From: Chloroflexota bacterium
GTDB taxonomy: Bacteria; Chloroflexota; Dehalococcoidia; Dehalococcoidales; RBG-16-60-22
Reading direction: 5' to 3'
DNA length: 11,121 nt
NCBI GenBank assembly: GCA_016875955.1
Contig: VGOH01000027.1
Location: 1 to 11,121, forward strand
This document shows, in pieces, positions 6,137-11,121 of the stretch. The position numbers were made by a program, and so were the translations under genes. How positions within the stretch are numbered: position 1 is the first letter of the stretch; the number at the start of each line of letters is the position of its first letter. Below the pieces are notes generated by a model, which had not been told where the DNA came from, ran no database searches, and was given only the letters and a program-made list of their open reading frames with translations.

Positions 6137-7276
6137 TTATTTCTTGGCCCGGCTGACGATAAAGCGCATGGCGCATTCGGCGGCATTGGCCAGCAGCTTC
6201 TCGGCATTGGCCATGGACTGGTCCAGCGTAATCGGCCCCGGTGCAATGCTGAGCACGGCGTCAATTCCCTGGTCAAAGACCACCCGACAATCGTCGGCCA
6301 CCTCGCCCGCCAGGGCGATAACCGTGGCCCCAAATTTCTTGGCCGCCATAGCCACGCCGGTGGGCACTTTGCCCATCGCCGACTGGCAGTCAATGCGTCC
6401 CTCGGCGGTGAAGACGATTTCAGAGCCTTTTAAATCGGCGACCAGATTGGTGGCCTTGATAACGACGTCGATTCCGGGCATCATCTTGGCTTTGAGAAAG
6501 ACCATCAGCCCGAGACCCAGCCCGCCGGCCGCCCCGGCCCCGGGCACCTCCCTGAAGTCGATATCAAGGTCCCTCTTGATGACGTCGGCGTAGTGCCAGA
6601 GCGCGGCATCAAGCTGTTTCACCATTTCGGGAGTGGCGCCCTTCTGCGGTCCGTAGATGGCGGAAGCCCCGCGCGGCCCGCAGAGCGGATTGTTCACGTC
6701 TGAGGCGAGCGTCACTTTAAAGTCGGCCAGCCGTGGGTTCATCTGTGATATATCAATGCGCTCCAGGCTGGCCAGGGCTGCGCCACCGAAGGGTAGTTCT
6801 TTGCCGCTGGCGTCCAGCAGCCTGGCGCCGAGCGCCTGCGCCATGCCGGCGCCGCCGTCATTGGTGGCGCTGCCACCGATGCCGATAATCAGCTTGCGGC
6901 AGCCCTGCTTGAGCGCGGCCAGAATCAGTTCGCCGGTGCCGTAGGTGGTGGTGATAAGAGGATTGCGCTTAGCTGGTGGCACCAGCGGCAGACCGGAGGC
7001 GGCCGCCATCTCAATAACGGCGGTGGTCTTGTCGCTTAAGATGCCCCAGCGGGCGTTGACCCGTTCCTGGAGCGGCCCGGTGACCGCCGTGGTCATCATT
7101 TCCCCGCCGGTGGCATCCACCAGTGCCTGTACCGTTCCCTCGCCGCCGTCAGCCATTGGCTTCAGGACTGTCTCTGCATCGGGCACGATGCGCTTCACCC
7201 CTTCGGCAATGGCATGGGCAACTTCCAGAGCGGTGAGGTTCCCCTTAAATCCCTGGGGGGCAATAACGATTTTCAT
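6137..7276 (-). CDS. glxK: Glycerate 2-kinase (GK type I family)
   Basis: A cytoplasmic kinase of the GlxK/GarK family that phosphorylates D-glycerate with ATP. Family members normally make 2-phosphoglycerate, which enters lower glycolysis. The product is 379 aa, the usual family length. Visible motifs: MKIVIAPQGFKG at the N-terminus, MADGGEGT at 41-48, IGIGGSATNDGGAG at 131-144, PGAGAAGGLG at 245-254, and AEGRIDCQSAMGKVP at 291-305. The start is supported by GGAG (7287-7284), 7 nt upstream. It is the last gene of the glc operon, 33 bp after glcF and followed by a terminator-like hairpin. The setting suggests that glycerate made from glycolate-derived glyoxylate, or imported, is its substrate. 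The unrelated GckA/MOFRL glycerate kinase family is excluded by these motifs. The symbol is by family; garK would be equally apt. Confidence 0.92.
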   Translation of the reverse strand: MKIVIAPQGFKGNLTALEVAHAIAEGVKRIVPDAETVLKPMADGGEGTVQALVDATGGEMMTTAVTGPLQERVNARWGILSDKTTAVIEMAAASGLPLVPPAKRNPLITTTYGTGELILAALKQGCRKLIIGIGGSATNDGGAGMAQALGARLLDASGKELPFGGAALASLERIDISQMNPRLADFKVTLASDVNNPLCGPRGASAIYGPQKGATPEMVKQLDAALWHYADVIKRDLDIDFREVPGAGAAGGLGLGLMVFLKAKMMPGIDVVIKATNLVADLKGSEIVFTAEGRIDCQSAMGKVPTGVAMAAKKFGATVIALAGEVADDCRVVFDQGIDAVLSIAPGPITLDQSMANAEKLLANAAECAMRFIVSRAKK

Positions 7277-7309
7277 GGCATCGCTCCATAAGAAAAATGC
7301 TGGCCAAGT

Positions 7310-8584
7310 TTACTGGCTGCCCTTGGCGTTGCGATAGGCCTCGTCAAGCAGGTCCACGATTTCCAGGACAGATACCGGCAGCTTCTGCTGCCCAACACCG
7401 CAGGTGAGCTGCATGATGCAGGCGGGACAGCTGGATACCAGGGTATCGGCGCCGGTCCGGGCCACGTTGCCCATTTTTCTTGCCAGCACCTTCCGGGATA
7501 AATCGTAGTTTTTAAAAGCGTAGCTGCCGGCGGCGCCGCAGCACATGTCCGCTTCCGCCATCTCCACAAAATCAACGCCGGGTATGCTTTTAAGAATAGC
7601 GCGGGGCTGGTCTTTTATCTTCTGGTAGTGGGCGAGGTGGCAGGGGTCGTGGAAGGTGACTTTTCTTTTAAGTTTGCCCATCTCGGTGTTCAGGCCGATT
7701 TTAACCAGGAACTCGCTGATGTCCCTGACCCTGCCGGCGAATTGTTTGGCCTTTTCCGCCCATTCGGGGTCATCGGCCAGCAGCTTGGCGTAGTCCTTTA
7801 AAAACGAGCTGCAGCTGGCGCAGGGCGTGACGATGGCGTCCATCTTGAGCTTGCTGGCGAGTGCAATATTTTTCCGGGCCAGGTCTCTGGCCACTGCCAT
7901 ATCACCGTAGCCAGCGGCGGGCAGACCGCAGCAGACAAAGTCAGGCACGACGACTGCCACCTGGTTCTTATTGAGCACGCGAACCGTGGCTGCCGCCCTT
8001 TCCGGCGCCAGATTGGGCGCATAGCAGCCAGCGAAATAAGCCGCCTGGTGTTTGGGCTTGTCAATTTTCTTGACCGAACGCCTGATAGCTTCAAGACCTT
8101 TGCTGGCGGGCACCCTCGGCACCATGGCTTCCGCCTTGCCGGCATCCCCAATCAGTCCGGTCAAGCCGGTCTTTCTGGCCAGGGTACGAAGGCCGGTGAC
8201 ATCTGCCAGCCTGAGGAGCCTGGTGGCCTGGTATAGCCTTTCCGGGTTGGGCAATAGTTTCTGGAACAGAAGCCGCTGTAGCCAGGGGCTCCCTTTTTGT
8301 TTTAGAAGTTCCTGCCTGGCTCGGAAGATGAGGTCTCCCGTAGGCACGGCGGGCGGACAGTGCTCCGTGCAGCCATTGCAGGTCAGGCAGTTGAAAATGG
8401 GGTCATTCAGGTCTGATAGTTTCAGTTTCCCGTCAAGGATGGCGCTGCGGAGCAGCGCCACGCGCCCCCGGGCGCTGGTCCATTCTATCCCGGTTACTTT
8501 ATAGATAGGGCAGCCGGCGAGGCAGAGCCCGCACTTGTTGCACTTCTCTAATATTTCCCTTAGTTCCTCGGCCACCGTGGACAT
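7310..8584 (-). CDS. glcF: Glycolate-oxidase-type iron-sulfur subunit GlcF (ferredoxin plus two CCG domains)
   Basis: The electron-transfer subunit of a glycolate/D-lactate dehydrogenase complex, carrying electrons from the FAD subunits towards a membrane acceptor. The 424-aa product has two 4Fe-4S motifs: C15, C18, C21, C25-P and C66, C69, C72, C76-P. Two cysteine-rich CCG domains follow: FAGC187 with CCG 218-220 and CASC 255-258, then DPC315H with CCG 348-350 and CPAC 386-389. No membrane-spanning segment is evident. The gene starts 2 bp after the stop of the preceding FAD-subunit gene; GGAGG lies about 12 nt upstream within that gene. Adjacency to two FAD-oxidase genes in the order D-E-F argues for GlcF over LutA, HdrD or anaerobic glycerol-3-phosphate dehydrogenase GlpC, which share the fold. 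Confidence 0.88.
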   Translation of the reverse strand: MSTVAEELREILEKCNKCGLCLAGCPIYKVTGIEWTSARGRVALLRSAILDGKLKLSDLNDPIFNCLTCNGCTEHCPPAVPTGDLIFRARQELLKQKGSPWLQRLLFQKLLPNPERLYQATRLLRLADVTGLRTLARKTGLTGLIGDAGKAEAMVPRVPASKGLEAIRRSVKKIDKPKHQAAYFAGCYAPNLAPERAAATVRVLNKNQVAVVVPDFVCCGLPAAGYGDMAVARDLARKNIALASKLKMDAIVTPCASCSSFLKDYAKLLADDPEWAEKAKQFAGRVRDISEFLVKIGLNTEMGKLKRKVTFHDPCHLAHYQKIKDQPRAILKSIPGVDFVEMAEADMCCGAAGSYAFKNYDLSRKVLARKMGNVARTGADTLVSSCPACIMQLTCGVGQQKLPVSVLEIVDLLDEAYRNAKGSQ

Positions 8585-8586
8585 TA

Positions 8587-9951
8587 TCAGTACCGACCTC
8601 CCGGCGTGCGACCCGGATTCAGGATGTTTTTCGGGTCAAACTCAGCTTTCAATCGCTTCATTATTTCATAATCATCGCGCGGTGGTGGTGTGGTCAACTC
8701 TTTTCGGAACGAAAGCGGTGCCGATTCAATGAGGAAGAACCCGCCCAGGCTGGCGGCCGCCTGCTTCAACTCGCTGGTGATGCGTCCCGTTTTAACGGCC
8801 CCATCGACCAGGTAGGCATAGAGGATGCCGCTGCCACACTGGGCGGTCACGCCAATTTCCACGCCCTGACTGGCGCCAATTCTCTTCACCCGTTGCAGCA
8901 TGTCCCCCAGCTTGCTGATGGGCACCGAAGCCTTGCCCTGTAACGCGGCCGGGCTGGCAGCAAGCATTGTCTGGTGAACAGCACGATATATCTTCCAGGG
9001 GCGGGAGGCTTTTTCGCCTTCAAGGGCCATCGTTGCCTTTGCCTTGTTGGCCCCGGCGAGGGAAGCGACGTCCTTCCGGTGTCGCGCAACGTCGCCCTTC
9101 GTGCCTTCGGAGTTGACGATTAGCAGCACCTCGCTGTCATTGAGGCTGGAGCCTGCAGCCTCGGCCACTTTTCGCCCGACCACAGAGTCAGCCAGCTCAA
9201 TGGCGCTGGGCGTCAGCGGCGAGTTAAGCAGCTGCCCCACCAGACGAAAGGCGTCATCGGGACTGGCAAAGATAGCATAGATGCCCACGCTGGCTTCAGG
9301 GAGAGGGAAAAGCCTGAGCACGGCCTCGGCGATAACTCCCAGGGTGCCCCGGGAGCCGATGAACATGCGGCACAGGTCTAAGCCGGCCACGTTCTTCATC
9401 GTCTTGCCGCCGGTATGGACAATGTCGCCGGTGGGCGTGACCACGGTAACGCCCAGAACAAGGTCGCGAACGGTGCCATACATTAAACGCCGCGGGCCGT
9501 TGGCATTGGTGGCGATTTCCCCACCAATGGTGGAGGTCTCCATAAAGCACGGGTCCAGGGGGAAAAAGAGCTTTTGTTCCGCCAGCTGCTTCTGCAGCTC
9601 AGCATTGACCATGCCTGCCTGTACCTGAACGCTGAAATTGCTGGCGTCAAGCTCCGCTATCTGGTTCATGTTCTTCAGGCAGAGCACGGCATCCGCTGAT
9701 TCCAGACATGGTCCGACCGGCTGCTTTGAGCCGCTACCCCACGGCACCAGCGTAATTTGAGATTTATTCGCCTCTTTAATAATATCGGCCACCTGCCCGT
9801 TTGAGGCCGGGTAAACAACCACCTGCGGGGTGATGCCGTCAACCGTGTATGGCGCGGTCGCCTTTTCTCCGGTCAGCACATTCCCGTCGCCGACGATTTT
9901 GGCCAGTTTCTGGGGAAAATCCGTCTTTGCCCGTGAAGCGGAATCGGCCAT
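8587..9951 (-). CDS. glcE: GlcE-like second FAD-binding subunit of glycolate/D-lactate dehydrogenase
   Basis: A VAO/PCMH-type flavoprotein, 454 aa, placed between glcD and glcF. The FAD-binding domain spans about 41-218, with VPWGSGSK at 69-76, FPLDP near 130, STIGGEIATNANGPRR at 140-155 and IGSRGTLGV at 198-206. The C-terminal FAD-oxidase domain ends in FDPKNILNPGR at 438-448. Two motifs intact in the upstream GlcD are altered: HAGDGNLH corresponds to AQCGSGILY (370-378), and SGEHGIG is missing from the matching region (about 403-425). This suggests a supporting, GlcE-like subunit and not the main substrate site. It is nevertheless about 100 residues longer than E. coli GlcE. The start codon shares 1 nt with the glcD stop (TGATG), with AGGTGG 7 nt upstream, so translation is probably coupled. 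A separate catalytic oxidase is a less likely alternative. Confidence 0.82.
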   Translation of the reverse strand: MADSASRAKTDFPQKLAKIVGDGNVLTGEKATAPYTVDGITPQVVVYPASNGQVADIIKEANKSQITLVPWGSGSKQPVGPCLESADAVLCLKNMNQIAELDASNFSVQVQAGMVNAELQKQLAEQKLFFPLDPCFMETSTIGGEIATNANGPRRLMYGTVRDLVLGVTVVTPTGDIVHTGGKTMKNVAGLDLCRMFIGSRGTLGVIAEAVLRLFPLPEASVGIYAIFASPDDAFRLVGQLLNSPLTPSAIELADSVVGRKVAEAAGSSLNDSEVLLIVNSEGTKGDVARHRKDVASLAGANKAKATMALEGEKASRPWKIYRAVHQTMLAASPAALQGKASVPISKLGDMLQRVKRIGASQGVEIGVTAQCGSGILYAYLVDGAVKTGRITSELKQAAASLGGFFLIESAPLSFRKELTTPPPRDDYEIMKRLKAEFDPKNILNPGRTPGGRY

Positions 9952-11121
9952 CAGTGTGCCACCTTTTCCTTCGCCGGCAGCGGTGCTTCCGTCTCCGGAG
10001 GGAACATCTTGCCCGGGTTCAGTATATCGTCAGGGTCAAAGATATGCTTGACCTTGCGCATGGCGGCGATATCGGCCGGGTCAAACATATGGCGCATGGC
10101 ATCTATCTTCTCCAGGCCGATGCCGTGTTCGCCGGAGATAGTGCCGCCCATGGCAATGCAGGCATCCAGGATATCTCCGCCGGCTTTTTTGGCCGCCTTA
10201 TGTTCCTCCGGGTTAGTGACGTCAAACAGAATCAGAGGGTGCAGGTTGCCATCGCCAGCATGGGCCACATTTACAATCAGTATTTTGTATTTCTCAGCAA
10301 TCTCCCCCACCTTGTGCAGTGCTGCCGGCAGCTTATCGCGGGGGACAGTGCCGTCGCAGACTATGTAAGGAGGGCAGATTCTGGCCACCGAACCGAAGGC
10401 GCCGCGGCGGCCTTTCCAGAGGGCATCGCGTTCCGCGCTGGTCTGGGCAATACGCAGTTCCCGCGCTTTATTTTTCTGGCAGAACTGTGATATCTCCTGT
10501 ACCTGCTTCTCCAATGTATCGGCGAGCCCGGCGACTTCAATCAGCAGGATGCCAGCGGCATCGGTGGGATATCCAGCCTTCACACTCTGCTCGATTACCT
10601 GGCACATATTCTGGTCCAGCAACTCAATGGCTCCGGGCACTATACCGGCGCCAATAATGTCAGCGACGGCCTGGCTGCTGTCTTCAAGGCGGTCAAAGAT
10701 GGCCAGCATGGTCCGTGACGCTTCCGGCTTGGGGATGATGTGCAGGGTCAACTTTGTGGCCACGCCCAGCATTCCCTCCGAGCCAATGAACACCCCCCTT
10801 AAATCATAGCCCGGGAAATCCTCAACGTAATCGCCGACGTTTATCACCTCGCCATCGGCGAGGACAATCTCTATGCTGCAGACGTATTTGGCGGTTACCC
10901 CGTAGCGGAGGCACATCGGGCCGCCGGCGTTCTCGCCAATGTTGCCCCCCATGGTGGAGCTTTTCTGGCTGGCCGGGTCGGGCGGATAAAAATAGCCCAG
11001 AGGCGCCAGGGCGTTCTGCAAATCAAGGTTGACCACTCCGGGCTCAACCACCGCCCGGCGGTCGGCGGTGTTAATCTCCAGAATCCGGTTCATGCGGCTG
11101 ACTTCAACAATGATGCCCCCT
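9951..11121 (-). CDS. glcD: Glycolate oxidase catalytic FAD subunit GlcD, 5' end off window
   Basis: The catalytic flavoprotein that oxidises glycolate to glyoxylate (or D-lactate to pyruvate), with electrons leaving through GlcF. 389 codons are visible. The frame is open to the right edge, reading GGIIVEVSR before the Met at 11093, so that Met is internal. By comparison with E. coli GlcD (499 aa), roughly the first 80-110 residues are missing. Motifs present: FYPPDPASQ and MGGNIGENAGGP (FAD site, about 10992-10910), FIGSEGMLG, CDGTVPR, HAGDGNLHP (about 10262-10236) and SGEHGIG (about 10136-10116), ending FDPDDILNPGKMFPP and a short charged tail. All substrate-side and FAD-side motifs of the family appear intact. 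It opens the visible part of the glcD-glcE-glcF-kinase operon; its promoter and any regulator lie outside the window. D-lactate or 2-hydroxyglutarate dehydrogenase activity cannot be excluded. Confidence 0.9.
   Translation of the reverse strand, partial: GGIIVEVSRMNRILEINTADRRAVVEPGVVNLDLQNALAPLGYFYPPDPASQKSSTMGGNIGENAGGPMCLRYGVTAKYVCSIEIVLADGEVINVGDYVEDFPGYDLRGVFIGSEGMLGVATKLTLHIIPKPEASRTMLAIFDRLEDSSQAVADIIGAGIVPGAIELLDQNMCQVIEQSVKAGYPTDAAGILLIEVAGLADTLEKQVQEISQFCQKNKARELRIAQTSAERDALWKGRRGAFGSVARICPPYIVCDGTVPRDKLPAALHKVGEIAEKYKILIVNVAHAGDGNLHPLILFDVTNPEEHKAAKKAGGDILDACIAMGGTISGEHGIGLEKIDAMRHMFDPADIAAMRKVKHIFDPDDILNPGKMFPPETEAPLPAKEKVAH

Noticed and set aside
9849..10490. 213-codon open frame on the plus strand spanning the glcD/glcE junction
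   Set aside because: Antisense to two genes with intact FAD-oxidase motifs and tight translational coupling; no domain seen.
11091..11093. ATG at 11093 as the true glcD start
   Set aside because: The frame continues upstream to the window edge as GGIIVEVSR, matching the conserved GlcD stretch before MNRILEI, so the Met is internal.

Overview
This 11.1 kb window is ordinary-density bacterial chromosome with nine protein-coding genes: seven complete and two cut by the window edges. There are no tRNA or rRNA genes, CRISPR arrays, insertion sequences or phage genes. G+C is moderately high by eye. The gene content (ADP-forming acyl-CoA synthetase, a three-subunit glycolate-oxidase-type dehydrogenase, RicT next to HolB, and a C-rich/G-rich palindromic intergenic repeat) would suit an uncultivated Chloroflexota (Dehalococcoidia-like) bacterium. 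That placement is inference from general resemblance; no marker here proves it.

Layout. Positions 1-2021 (minus) hold most of a fused ADP-forming acyl-CoA synthetase whose C-terminus lies off the left edge. Positions 2022-2311 are a divergent intergenic region. It contains a promoter candidate facing left, a nested inverted repeat of about 100 bp, and a promoter candidate facing right. Positions 2312-5492 (plus) are a compact run: lysA (diaminopimelate decarboxylase), holB (DNA polymerase III delta-prime) and ricT (PSP1/YaaT-type Fe-S protein). The holB-ricT adjacency, with an 8-bp overlap, is the order known from Bacillus (holB-yaaT). A small HNH endonuclease gene (5502-6008, minus) converges on ricT, separated by only 9 bp.

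Positions 6137-11121 (minus) are one operon, transcribed right to left: glcD (5' end off the right edge), a glcE-like second FAD subunit, glcF (iron-sulfur subunit) and glycerate 2-kinase. Junctions are 1 bp of overlap, 2 bp and 33 bp. A terminator-like hairpin follows the kinase, and a promoter candidate for the HNH gene lies just beyond it.

How the genes work together. GlcDEF-type enzymes oxidise glycolate (or D-lactate or another 2-hydroxy acid) and pass electrons from FAD through Fe-S clusters to a membrane acceptor. Glycerate kinase feeds glycerate into glycolysis as 2-phosphoglycerate. Their linkage suggests a C2/C3 hydroxyacid salvage module, although the glyoxylate-to-glycerate steps are not in the window. 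The acyl-CoA synthetase interconverts acyl-CoA plus ADP and phosphate with free acid plus ATP, so it can make ATP by substrate-level phosphorylation or activate acids. I did not find a clearly new biological system. The points most worth a second look are the beta-alpha domain order of the synthetase, the degenerate active-site motifs of the GlcE-like subunit, and the nested palindrome between divergent promoters.
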